Shown: one piece after another, positions 34,410-45,642 of the stretch
Position numbering within the stretch: position 1 is the stretch's first letter
Layout: every line of letters begins with the position of its first letter
Source: Bursaphelenchus xylophilus
Lineage: Eukaryota; Nematoda; Chromadorea; Rhabditida; Aphelenchoididae
Direction: 5' to 3'
Assembly: GCA_904066235.2 (NCBI GenBank)
Contig: CAJFCV020000004.1
Location: forward strand, 6,014,001-6,078,000
DNA length: 64,000 bases
Made by a program: the position numbers and the translations under genes
Notes under the pieces: generated by a model
What the model was told of the DNA's origin: nothing
Database searches by the model: none
What the model saw: only the letters and a program-made list of their open reading frames with translations

Positions 34410-34653
34410 CTTTCTTCTTATCAGCCAAAGAAAGGGCAGTCCTTTTCTCTTAAAAAAAGATGATTGATACGTAGAACATTTATTGAAATATAAAGATGAA
34501 TTCTTTATACAAGCATATGATACTCTAATACAGGTTTCAATGTACAGAAAAAAATTTTTAAGCCTTAATATGACCAAGTGAATACACCCGAATGAACAAT
34601 ATGGACGATATCCAAATACCGGTTTTGCGTAGAAAAATAAGAAGATCAATTAG

Positions 34654-37525
34654 TTAGAAGAATATCCTCAGTAGTAGAAGAGAAACGATGGTTTTGTACA
34701 CCCCTGAAAGGACAGTCATTAAATTTGAATACAGGTTGCGCCATTTTTGTGGCCCGATTTGAATTGGCTATAACTTTATTTTTTTGATAAAATTTGAAGA
34801 TTCTTTTTTCCTTTAATCCTCAGGCCTCCCTCTTGTTTTGTTTGATACCGAATATGTGGCAGTAATCAAGAAATTCCGCCATCTTCATGGTGAAAAAAAA
34901 ATCTCAAAAAATGCCAAAAATCAGTCGTATCTCGGGAACGGTGAAAGATAGTTGTGGCAAGTCCGGGTTCAGAGGTCTTACGATTGTTAGAATTTCGTGT
35001 AGAATAGGATGGAATCAAAAAAACTGAAAAAAACCCTCCTAAGGGTGAAACCCGGAGGGCATAGATATCCAAATTTTGAAAGTCCGTAAATGTGGAGGAA
35101 GGTAATTTGGTAAAAAAATCTCATCTTCTAACGCCCATAACTCCCGTTAAAAGAAATGACAATTGGGGAAAATAAAATTATTTTTCCCGTTTTTGGCTAG
35201 CGAAGACCATACTTTGCTAGCCCATCCTCACAAATGATCCATTTTTATTCGCTTTACCCATTGATGCTCTTCATTGGCTCCGAAACGATGTTAAAACCCC
35301 TGCTGAAGGTCCAAAATTTTGAATTTTTTTGAAACGGCATCAAGCATGTGTTTCTTGGTGGGTCAACTAAGGGCATTTAAGACCGAAAAAGACTATAAAT
35401 GACGTTTTTGTGAGGATGGGCTGACAAAGTATTATTTTGGCTAGCCAAAACGGCAAAAGAACGATTTTAATTCCCCAATCCTCACGGTCCGATGGTAAAC
35501 ATACTTATTGAAGGGGAAGCATTGACGTCTTCATATCCAACTTCGAACTCAAGTTGTGGGAGATGATTGGCCAAGGGATTGGGCAAGCTTCCCAGATGAC
35601 TAAACTCCGTAATCTCGTTGGTCGTTATCTTTCGTTCGCCAACGTCGTATTTTAATCCATCAGGGTTAGATTCTGCGGTGATGTGCCTAGTCGGCTGACT
35701 TCTGTGGGTCGGATCCCTTTTTGGTGGTTTCATATGATGTATCCGTCTAACTGAATGTGTTGTTGTAGTAAAGGCTGTGCTTGCTTCTATCATTTCTTTT
35801 CCTTCGCTTTCTTTGATTTGTTCTCGGAGCCAAAGTGATCGAGTCAAATCCATAACGGGAAGATCACTTCCAACTGCATCTTTCGGCAATACGAATATCC
35901 TTAGTCTCATCCCGACCTTGCGACATAATCCGTCGTTTAATCGGCCAAAAGTGTCATTGGTAGCAGCTGAAATGGTGATTGGAACTCAATTAAGAGGTCA
36001 TAAATAATATTGCGCTGACGCAACGGTGAGTAAATGACGTCTCGCATTACGAAGAACTCGAAACCAATTTGGCTCGAGTGCTAGATACATTCTCGAGAAA
36101 ATATCTAGATCACAAAAGTTAAATTTGCATGGTTTGTTGCGTTCCGAGACTGCAAATTATCGCAGCAAGGGACACCCTGTTTATAGTTCGCACCATATTT
36201 GGGTCAAATTAAATGAGATCTTATTGATTCTACATACCAATGCGCGGCAGGGGGCATTATGCAAAGTGCAAAAAATGTTTTAGTAAACAAGAGTAGGGGC
36301 CACACTAATTACATAACAGCTTCAGGGTAGGAAATTGGTCAGATCGGACCGGTTATTAATATAATATAATAACCCGCCCTTCACTCACAGCTGCCTCCTA
36401 GGAGATTATCCCCGGACTCATGCAGATTTCTCTTTCTCGGCAGTGGCGGTGTCTCATTTCAAGCAGATTTTAGAATAATCGAATACGATTAACACTCACT
36501 CACCTGCAAAATAATAAGCTTCTTTTTCTTGGAACAGGGGCTGATCTGGCATTGGACTAAATTTCCTGATTACTAATCGAGGATCGGTAGTTTCCGGACT
36601 ACAGAATCCGATTGCTGATTTATCATTTTGAAATCTGCATTCTAGGGCATCCAGAGAGTTCATCTAAACAAGTATTGTCAGCTACAGGGTTCTACTAACT
36701 TACCAAATGAATCTGTAAACTCAATCCATTCGGACACCTGAACTTCAAAAGATCGTTTAATCGAACAAATATTGTTCTTATATGGATCCCGTTATCAAAT
36801 CTGCAATCAAACAAGAATTATATCCCTGACATCAGGTTACTGTTATTGTTTTTCCATGGACAAAAGACAGTGACTCGGGATGCGGGAACGATCCCGTTCT
36901 GGGAATGGGGGAATAAAAGGAATTATTCGATTTACAGAATGCCACTTTGGATGTGTCATTGTGATCGGGTCTTTGTGCGAGTCAAGCGAGGCTCCTTTTC
37001 TATGAAGAATGAATATTCGTTTGTTTCATTAACCGAAATCCTGCGGGAACTAGCTGACAGCGGGATAAAGGGGTTCCCGACAGGGCGGAAAACCGTTTGA
37101 ATGACCAAGTGGATTAGGTCGAGAGTACCTAAAAAGGAAAAAAAAAACGCAAAGAACCCTTCTCTATCGACCCGATTGTTTTTTTTTTGCTAGATGTTTT
37201 GCATTGACTCAGAATTAGATTCGTGTCTGTATTTTGGAATACTGATGAGGGAGAGGTCGCGTATGCATTGGTTAATCGGAAAACCAAATACAAGTAAGGG
37301 GGATTACGCATGCCAAGATTGGAATGAATATTGTTTGACCAGGGTCTCTTAGAATCGGAGGTGATAAGACTATGTGAAAGTTTGGTCGTAAAATTGTAAA
37401 AAGCCAGTTTCCAAAACTTACAAATCACTGCTCGGTGACCAATCCACACTAATCATTTTGGCATCAGAAAATAACATTACCACCATCCACAACACTGAAC
37501 ATAGGAACGTTCGTATTACAACCAT
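34654..37525 (-). CDS. efn: Ephrin, GPI-anchored Eph-receptor ligand
   Basis: Exons 37525-37422, 36800-36704, 36663-36504, 35966-35505 and 34703-34654 sum to 290 residues. A signal peptide (MVVIRTFLCSVLWMVVMLF) leads to the ephrin fold: ISVDWSPSSDLF, LLKFRCPNG, ECRFQNDKSAIGFCSPE, VIRKFSPMPDQPLFQEKEAYYF (the F-S-P...YYF signature) and GRLNDGLCRKVGMRLRIFVLP. Four core cysteines are present. A linker rich in Thr, Pro and His follows, and the tiny last exon supplies RVYKTIVSLLLLRIFF, a hydrophobic tail fit for GPI attachment, as in ephrin-A-type and all C. elegans ephrins. Without that exon the frame ends at a stop near 35486 with no anchor. Which of the several nematode ephrins it matches is not settled. 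Confidence 0.88.
35161..35479. mobile_element. Palindromic element in the last ephrin intron
   Basis: Left AATTGGGGAAAATAAAATTA and TTTGCTAGCCCATCCTCACA face the right-hand TGTGAGGATGGGCTGACAAA and TTTTAATTCCCCAATCC. The arms are about 85 bases, imperfect, around a unique centre. The right end stops 26 bases from the ephrin donor at 35504. Confidence 0.65.
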
Positions 37526-40500
37526 AATACTGTTGGCAATCTCAAATCTTATAATTCCATCGTCGTCTGTTTCGGCAGTCTTTCCTATAAATGCCGAAAA
37601 GTAAATGACATTTGAGACAGTCTGATCTTGCGCAAGCAGTACCTGACGCGCGTTCAAAATACGAGCGGAAAAGATAAAGTGGGAAAGAGATCGAGTTCAG
37701 AGACTCGGAAATGCCGAAGCATAATCTCACTTGAGAGTTCACGAGATCCTATAATGGTATGTTCATGAGATTACTGATGGGAAGGTCAGACTTGTGGTGG
37801 ATTCTAAGCTTAAAGTGGCTAACTGGAAGGTCCTTCGTCCCACTTCCAAACAAATCTTGACAAGCACGTCGGAAATTGGCGCTCTCCAAATTGATAGAGT
37901 CCTAATGGGTTAAGTACCGACAACCAGTACTTCGTCAGGTCGGAAACAAGTGGCCAACGCGCTTAATTTGGCCCGCAAAATGGACAGACAGAATATTTGC
38001 ATAAGTTGTTTTTCCACCTGTAAAAGGAAGGTTTACCCGATCAAAAAGATTTAATATAAGCCTCGAAGGGTACCCCTCTCGACTCTCGGACACTCCCTAT
38101 ACCGCACTCAATGCGCGATCCAATTGGAACACAGGGCGGGTCAGAAGAAGGAACGAATCCTTCAAACGCTTATTCAATAAGGCGCATCGAATTACTTTAT
38201 TGTTTTGTTTGATTTGAATTGTAAATCGGTATTACTCAAAAAGGATAGGTAAAAACCGGGTGGGAGAACAGCCCTTTGAACACTCATAAAACATTCGGAA
38301 CTTGCCGAACAAGTAATGCGAATTTAATTATAGATATCACAAGTGGAGACCGGCACTTTCTATGTAAATGTGCACTTAAAAGGATAGCGATCGCCGTTGC
38401 GCCCCACTTTTTTGTTGCTAAATAACTCGAGGAAACTGTCGTTGCGAAAAAGAACTTGACCTCCAGCTACAGATATAAACACGGGTTGTCCCCCGGTAAG
38501 ATGTATATACACATAAGAGGGAACAATATAAAACAGAATGCACCTGCCCTGAGGCACTTTGGATGCGCTCAAAGGATACCATTGCAAGATTGTTATGACT
38601 CCACTTCGTGGCCATTATTCTTTGCGGTTCGCCGCCATCTACTTCTCCCTCTATTGCCACATAATCCGGCCTGGGATGCTTTAATCCCAGTGACCATATA
38701 AAGGTGTCCCAAGGGAAATGGACAAGTCTCATTCCCAGATAAAATCTCAAAGATATGAATTATAATTACGCGGCTGAGGATAAGGCGTCCTTCGCGTCAG
38801 AACAGGTAATAAAATAATCAGATTGACATTGCTGACATGTATAATATCCCCGCTAAATTGAATACGAAGCTTGGTTCGTGTGAGGGCTAGGACTGTTTTA
38901 ACATGCCCCCTGGGACTAATTATCAAAAAAATATGGAATGTATAATTAGCCAAGCCTCGCATTCTTCTTTTGAGACTTGGCCGAATAACCCTTCCGGTCA
39001 TATAAGGCATCCTCATTAACCCTAAATTTTAATTTGCGGTAGCAGATGATTACAGGTACCATCGACTAGCGAGTAGCCATGGCCATGGGAAATCCGCTCA
39101 AAGAGAGAAGCAAAAATTTGCATTTTTTGAGGCCTGAAATAAGAAACCGACGGTGGAGGGGGTGGGCATTTAATTGCGATATGAGCCTGTAAAATGACGC
39201 GATCGGCCGAGAACCTAGGCAATGGCTTATCCCTGAAGCGAAGGCTAGCGGTTACTGTATAATTAGAGACTTAACGCGCAATACATTTCCAATCCATTTC
39301 TTATCGGGAGAATGGTCTTTTCTTGGTGGTAATAATATCCAGCAGAATTACTCTCCATAAAAACGAGTAAAGTCACGCAATCTTCGTATACAAGTCTTGG
39401 CCAGATTTATTGGCCCTAAAAGAGATTCCAAATATCAGATTTATAACATTCTCGATCCCTCAGTTATTGTACACACCCTCTTGCGTAACACTTTATGAAC
39501 ATATTCTTTGGCCATATGGCCGAATGATCTTGAATGGATATTCGATTACTGAGTAAACTTTGGAATGTGTCTACATAAAAGAAAACGAGAGACAGGAGAA
39601 AAAAGATAAAAGTGATTTATTTATTGGGTCGGGATTTAGTTCTACAGACGGCGTGAAGAACAAGATTGTTCTTGCCTTAATTTAAAAATAATGCAACAGT
39701 ACTCTCTAATCTCTTCCGAGAAATGAAATCATAAGGCCAGACCTCCCTTTCGGCCGTACCAATCACTTCGAAATGGCCGCAAAAATCCCGAAACCAGATT
39801 AACAAGTGTTTTACACAAATAAGTTGTCAAGAAAAGTCGGAAGCCGAGGCGTCAATCAATCTCAGATCCCTTGCTCGGCCCTTGTAGTTGGGCTCTAATG
39901 CCTTGACCGCCCATTAATTAGTGACTTTTAAACCTGTCCAGCCGGCTGTAATGCGGACTATTGTTTGGACGTGCTCGTTCCGGCAATTGCTTGCTAATAA
40001 AGAGGGGAATGTGTTCGAGGGGTCGTTAATCGCTCTGCTCACAATTCTTAGACGCTTTTTGGGGAAACCAGATCGCTGCTTAATGGCCCACGGCTGAGAA
40101 AGGCGCTGATTCAAAAAAACACGAAATCCGGACACACGAATCCACACGGAAGGAAAAAAACTTTATTGATAAGACTCGAAATAGGTTCCCAAAAGAAGAG
40201 CGACATCAGAGAAAGGAATCAGTTTGCACTTTATTTCCCCTATCATAAAGCAAGAAAGGCCAACAAAGTGGAGTAATAATGGGCAAGGCAACCGGCTTTT
40301 CTGGCCACCCATCCGACCCTCGCCCGACCCAACTCAATGCAAATTCGATTCCAAAAAGGCCCACGATCTTCGCACTGTGAAGATTGGATCCCGATGAACT
40401 TGCTAAGATCTCCTAAGACATCGGTCCTTTTTTTATTCCAAAAAAGACAATTATTTAGCCGGCAACCGGCTTACTGTAGGTTTTGAATTATCTTTTTGAT

Positions 40501-40759
40501 TTTTAATTTTTGCAAAAGGCAGTAAGTTGCGGAAGTATAAATAGAGATAAGGGAGTCAGCGGCTGGTTTTTCAATTTTTTAAAGTATGAGTCCGTAACTT
40601 ATCGATTCTACCATCAGATGACAGACAAATATTTATGGGTTTGAATACTTAGCGAATCAGAGTCCAATTCAAGAAAGATAAGACACGATTGTTTATGTCT
40701 ACCAATTTGTTTGCAAGTGTTTCACCCCAAAAACAAGCCGATAAATAGCCACAAAATGA
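37526..40759. other. 3.2 kb spacer, no convincing gene
   Basis: This lies between the ephrin start and the 3' end of the GPCR. Overlapping open frames at 38360-39016 (-) and 39914-40147 (-) lack a signal, domain or consistent splicing. No inverted repeat or RNA gene was noticed. It is large for this compact window and may hold ephrin regulatory DNA. Confidence 0.4.
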
Positions 40760-40957
40760 CTACCTTGCAGCGACCGGCGTCCCTTTGAACCCATCGCCAC
40801 TCCCACTCTCGTATATGTTATATGACGGAAACGAATCGTTTACAACCATTTCGTGACCTTCCTCCCTTTCCGGCACAATCGCCACTCTATTAATTAAGGA
40901 AGCGTCGTCTTCAATCATAACTTGTCCGGGTACCCTTCTTTGATCATCGGTATCCGA
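40760..40957 (-). CDS. Alternative last exon of the GPCR
   Basis: An open stretch of 66 codons follows a CCTGTCAG acceptor and starts in phase 0, the same phase in which exon 6 ends at 41347. Skipping exon 7 would replace the normal tail by SDTDDQRRVPGQVMIEDDAS, continuing to GFKGTPVAAR-stop. The sequence is acidic and Ser-rich and looks like a receptor tail. It cannot simply follow exon 7, which ends in a stop. It might instead belong to a separate gene, but nothing else is near on this strand. Confidence 0.5.
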   Translation of the reverse strand, partial: SDTDDQRRVPGQVMIEDDASLINRVAIVPEREEGHEMVVNDSFPSYNIYESGSGDGFKGTPVAAR

Positions 40958-41095
40958 CTGACAGGTGATGGTTAGATTAATATTTAAATTCTTTATTCGC
41001 TATTTCCTGATTGAGCAGTGATTATACGATAATAACGAACATAAAAATATGAAGACCGTATTTGTCATCTATACCGGTGTCTGTTAATTGAAGTA

Positions 41096-42617
41096 TCATA
41101 GTAGAGTTTCGTTGTTCATGTTGGAGAGTAATCGGGATGAGAGTTCTGAATTCTGAGCTTCAGAATCCGCGTCAAAGCTCGATACAATCGACTGAGCAGG
41201 TTTTAAGACACTTTCAATATTGTTTTCACCATCTTTTGAACTCAACGTCAACGTACAAGCCTGGCCTTTACAGGGCGTGACTGACTAAAAATTGCAAAGT
41301 GTTACAGATTTGTAGAATAATTATATACTTTGTATATAAACAATACCTGAGGGGCAGGTCGTTTCCGAGTACTCATGCATTTCTTGTAAGATTCCCTCAG
41401 AGAGAGCGCAACTTCTTTTCTCAACGGTGCTTGACATAACATGTAAATTATTGGGCGAAAAGCACATGCCATGTTCGTAAGGATGGACAACATGTCTATG
41501 GAAATTGCATAAAATCTAGGGCATTCTGATGACGTTTCATTTTGTTTACTTACTTCTCTTTCGCCACTAGAGAATCCTTGTCCACATGTTCCCAAGTGGT
41601 AATAACAACATTTGGAATATTGGAGACGAGATATGTACACACGACGAGCACCATTGTCCTGGTGGCTGCCCTAGCTTGGGCCTGAAGATGTGTGGTTTAG
41701 AACAATATTTTTTGCGGCCGTAGATGTAATCACAACAGTTACCTTTCTTTTTGTCTGCGCATTGTTGTTGGACACGCTTTCGTACTTCTCTTGTTTGTGA
41801 AGAGCTCGGACAATTAAAATATTCAGCCAAAACAGGGCGAAGAACGGGAAGAATATGGTGACGAAGTTACGATAATAGAATCGGAAGTACTTTGAATATA
41901 AGTTCAAATAGTTTAAGACTCACGTCGTTGTACGGGGTGTCGGGTCCACTGAAAGGTTCCATGGCCAAACCGTATTCGGTCATTTGACCTCGACATTCCT
42001 CAAAGATTACCACCTGAAGAATAGGACATTTTATTTTTTACCTACTTTCATTTCAATAAATATCCCGCCTTTACTTATTACTCCCATCAGAATAGCCAGG
42101 AAAACAATCCATTGTCGTCTACGTTGAACTATGGGAGCCCAACTTGTGTTTAAAGTAATACAAAATCTTTCAAATGTAGCTGCCAAAATGAGGAAAGAAG
42201 TGGTGGTTATGGCAATATGTGATATGGTCAACATGGGAGGCATGTAATGATAGTACACTTTGATAACCCCAGGCAGTTCATGGTATTCTGCAAACACTCC
42301 CACACTCATCAAGAAGATATAGGCAAGACTGACAAACACGTCGAAGAAGGCAATCATCATCATGTAGATGTTGTAGGTGGTTCGGTGGTGTTTTCTAAAA
42401 TAAAGCCAGCTTATTGTGTAATAAAAAATCTAAATTTATACCCGCCAACTCACCGTCTGAGGAAATGGAAGAAGAAAAAAACATTTTCTACAATACTGGC
42501 TAGGGAAATTGTGGAGCCGAAAACAGTGACAAGCCATATCCTCATGTCTGCCAGAGGCGGTATTATGTAAGTGCAAAAATCGGGTTCGACTTCCGTACCC
42601 GAACTATTCGAATCCAT
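41096..42617 (-). CDS. Rhodopsin-family neuropeptide-receptor-like GPCR
   Basis: Exons 42617-42454, 42394-42046, 42013-41924, 41889-41743, 41681-41554, 41515-41347 and 41284-41096 give 411 residues. A TTTTCAG sits six bases before the ATG. Seven hydrophobic spans follow an N terminus with an Asn-Ser-Ser glycosylation site: TM1 VFGSTISLASIVENVFFF, TM2 from YNIYMMMIAFFDVFVSL, TM3 ends ERFCITL in place of DRY, TM5 NFVTIFFPFFALFWLNILIV, TM6 MVLVVCTYLVSNIPNVVI, TM7 MLSILTNMACAFRPIIYML in which FRPIIY replaces NPxxY. An FRPxxY-like TM7 and this TM1-TM2 pattern fit the FMRFamide-receptor-like group of invertebrates; the ligand is not readable. A second possible last exon lies at 40957-40760. Confidence 0.88.
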
Positions 42618-45600
42618 TTTGAACTGAAAAGAAATTGAGAAAGGATATGTTCATATATACACTCGCAATGTTCATTAATCTATTGCAATATAAGAGCTTT
42701 ACGCAAAGAAAAAATTATTAGATAAGGCCTTAGAAAATATTGCAAAGGTCGGCGGAGATATTCGAAGAAAAATCTCGCGAATTGGAAGTTTTTTTGGCAC
42801 CGACGGCCACAATTAATCCTAGCCTGAGGCTACGGAAAAGATCGCGCGATCCCTCTTCCAGTAATTAGCCATCTTAAATGTGGACGAACGAGAGGCGCCT
42901 TCTGGGAAAATAAATTCCCATTTTAAATTTATTCAAGCCGCAGGTATTAAGTTTAGGGGGGGAGACTGGTAGATCAGGTGGAAATACCCAAGCAGTGCCT
43001 AGACGGTCACCCTTCTAGTTTTTACTATAGTTTAGCCTTCATGCATTCATATTTTTGGTCGGAAACAAAGGCATAATATTTTTTAAGTTCAAAGAACGCA
43101 AAACCAAAAGATATGAACCTCCAACCCGGCTAAGGCACTGTTCGATACAGAGATAGTTACTGTCAGGTGGAAATATTTTTATTTATAATTTAATTCCGCT
43201 TAATGAAAAACAAAAAAGTCGATCCTTTTGGTCCAACCTTTGACCTAATTAAATATGTGATATGGCCAATGAATAAAGAAGTGCGCAGATCTTATATGAT
43301 GTTCCTATCAGTGTACAAAGTGAAGCATATCTTACAGTGAAAGCCTACGGAGATTCCTTAAGGCGTCCTTGAACGACGTTCTCAAGGTTTGGACACACCA
43401 GACATAGAAACTTGTCATCCTCCGGACACTTAGTGCCGTCCTCGGATAAGGTGTCGTGTGTTTTTTGTGGATCAAATGACTTCTGAAAGGCCCAAAAACT
43501 TTCAGTTGAGGACAAAAACAGGAGGACAACGTGAAGGTGCCAATAAAACAAGTAAGTTAATTTTAAGGGGTTTATGAACAGGTTATTTTATTGATAACCC
43601 ACGTCTTTCCCTGGCGGCAGCAGGTGGTTTCCGCGTACAAAAAACGCAAAGCACTCCGTCCGCCCGCCATCCGCCAAAGAAGGGCCGCGGGAACGAATCT
43701 GGAGAAAAGAAAGGGAAATTTGATTTGAATGCCGCCAAATCTGTTCAAAAGTTTTCAAGCCTTATTTGGACACACCGACATTAAGGCCGGATTAACAAGA
43801 GTGGATTCTCCAACCTCTCTTGGGGCTTGTATTGTCCCAATCAAATTAAGGCCAGAAGAAAGACTGGGAATAGTTAAGGTGTTTTTTGGCCCAACCATGA
43901 GTAAATTCTCCAATTGTGGGCCACAAAGAAACAATGGCTAGAGCCCGCTCTTAATAGGAAGTCAGCGGTGACTGGTGATGACAAAACAGAAGACGTGCAG
44001 CTATTCTAGGAACTGTCTTTATGGAATTAGGAACAAAAAAGCGTTCATCGACCAGAGGTTTCCAATCTCTTGGAACTACCTCAAAATGACATTTCGTATC
44101 TCTTTCGCACAACAATTATTATAGTTGAATAGAAGACGTCTTCAAAAAACGGAAAATAACGATATATAATCGGACTAATTTATAGAGCTACGCCCGCACC
44201 GTATAAATTAACCAATTGTGGGTTGAAGAACGTGCAATAAGTGATATTTAATTTTCCAAAAATTGGGTTTGATGCAAGCTCCAGAGGGCATGAGAGGAGG
44301 TCTTGAGGAAAGCGAATTGAATGTCCACACTTGACTGGAACGGCCAAAAGAACATTTCTAATTTCAAGACGGAATCTGAATCGGGTTTATGTAGATGAAC
44401 ATAAAGTCCCTGGAGAAAAGATGGAAACAAGAAGGAATACAGATGATGGTGAGGAGAACGTCACTGGGTTCTAAATCTGGCCAATGTCCTTCGAGGAAGC
44501 TGGTCAGGGTGGGGAAATAATCCACTTTCCAGTTGCAAAAGATCCCGCGTTGATGGAATGACAAAGAAAGATGCTTTAATTTGGACAAAGGAATCGGCTT
44601 TCGCTTTCAAAAGATGGAAATATAATGCGGGAGTGAGCCATTAGTCTTCCACAATTTATTTGCAATATCTGGGTTAGAAATTTTCTTAAATATATTATCA
44701 TATCTGTGATCACAACACTCTATTGCAATCCAATGCATATAAAAAAGGTAAACTAAACTTTTTGTGACACAAAACGAACTTGAAGCTGTGAATGATAGGA
44801 TAAATAAATAATCCCCTCCCAATCTACGTGATCCCAATGTTTTGATAGGCCTTGGCCAAGGGCGAGCGAAAGAAAACTCTCATTTAATTCTTTTGATTCG
44901 ACTTTTTTTGTTGGCCCGGACATAAAATCAATGGAGATAATTAAGCGATGATTTACTCCCAGTTTGGCTGACATTAACGCGAATAAAACACGAGGCAAAA
45001 AATATGTTCAAAAAGCCATGATCCCGTTTATAAGAGTATTGAATAAGCAGTAACAAACACAAACACCCCAAAATGTTCAAAACGGCGGCCACAAAACATC
45101 GAACGGTTTCTAAAAAAGAAATCCTTGAGAATCCTCTGGGGATCTACAATGACGAGGTACAGAAACAGTCGAGAGTCCCGAACCAAATGGCAAGGTGTTG
45201 GAAGAAGACGGATGCCCTGGGGGCATATCCTTCAGAGATTGGGTGGGGGATTAATCAGCCTTATTTCGTTCCATTTATTTCCACCTTGTTTTATGTTTTC
45301 TGTTCTCGTATAAAGTGCAGAAGAAGTGGAGAATGACATGACCTGTCAAGTCATGAACACACGGAAACCCTCAGGGAATGTTCCCGCCAACAACTGCTAC
45401 TTCACAATTTAAACTCGGACTTTGAAAGATGACCACGGCTTAGCGAAATGTTTAGAAGGTTTAATTTTTTGGTTCTATTTATATATACAAACAAACATGC
45501 TGGAGTAACAAATAAATGAAAATAATACCCGTGGAGAGCAACATTAATATGCGGACAACCCAAGCGGACGACGTTCGGGAACGGACTACAATTCGTCATC

Positions 45601-45642
45601 GGCAAGATAATACGAGATGATATGTACATATAATAAATAAAA
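42618..45642. other. 3 kb spacer, no convincing gene
   Basis: This lies between the GPCR start and the 3' end of the giant modular protein. Open frames at 43332-43551 (-), 43729-43941 (+), 44248-44998 (-, several) and 45073-45336 (+) show no domain and no consistent splicing. A block at 43345-43485 (-) behind a TTTCAG reads as a small Cys-containing terminal exon but has no partner exon. Confidence 0.4.

Noticed and set aside
38360..39016. Several overlapping minus-strand open frames, one continuing in phase across a possible CAG|GTGCAT...CTGTAG intron
   Set aside because: Two alternative frames stay open over the same bases, no domain or signal peptide is seen, and no splice choice gives a start-to-stop model that looks like a protein.
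42950..43070. GC-moderate stretch looked at for a tRNA or other RNA gene
   Set aside because: No B-box-like GGTTCGAATCC and no cloverleaf pairing could be drawn; the same holds for the rest of the window by eye.
43332..43551. Short Cys-containing frame with a hydrophobic start, like a small secreted peptide
   Set aside because: There is no ATG for the hydrophobic part; the coding-like piece starts behind a TTTCAG and has no upstream partner exon that I could find.
45073..45336. Plus-strand frame starting MFKTAATKHRTVSKKE
   Set aside because: Lacks domain, leader acceptor and intron signals; lies in a low-coding spacer.
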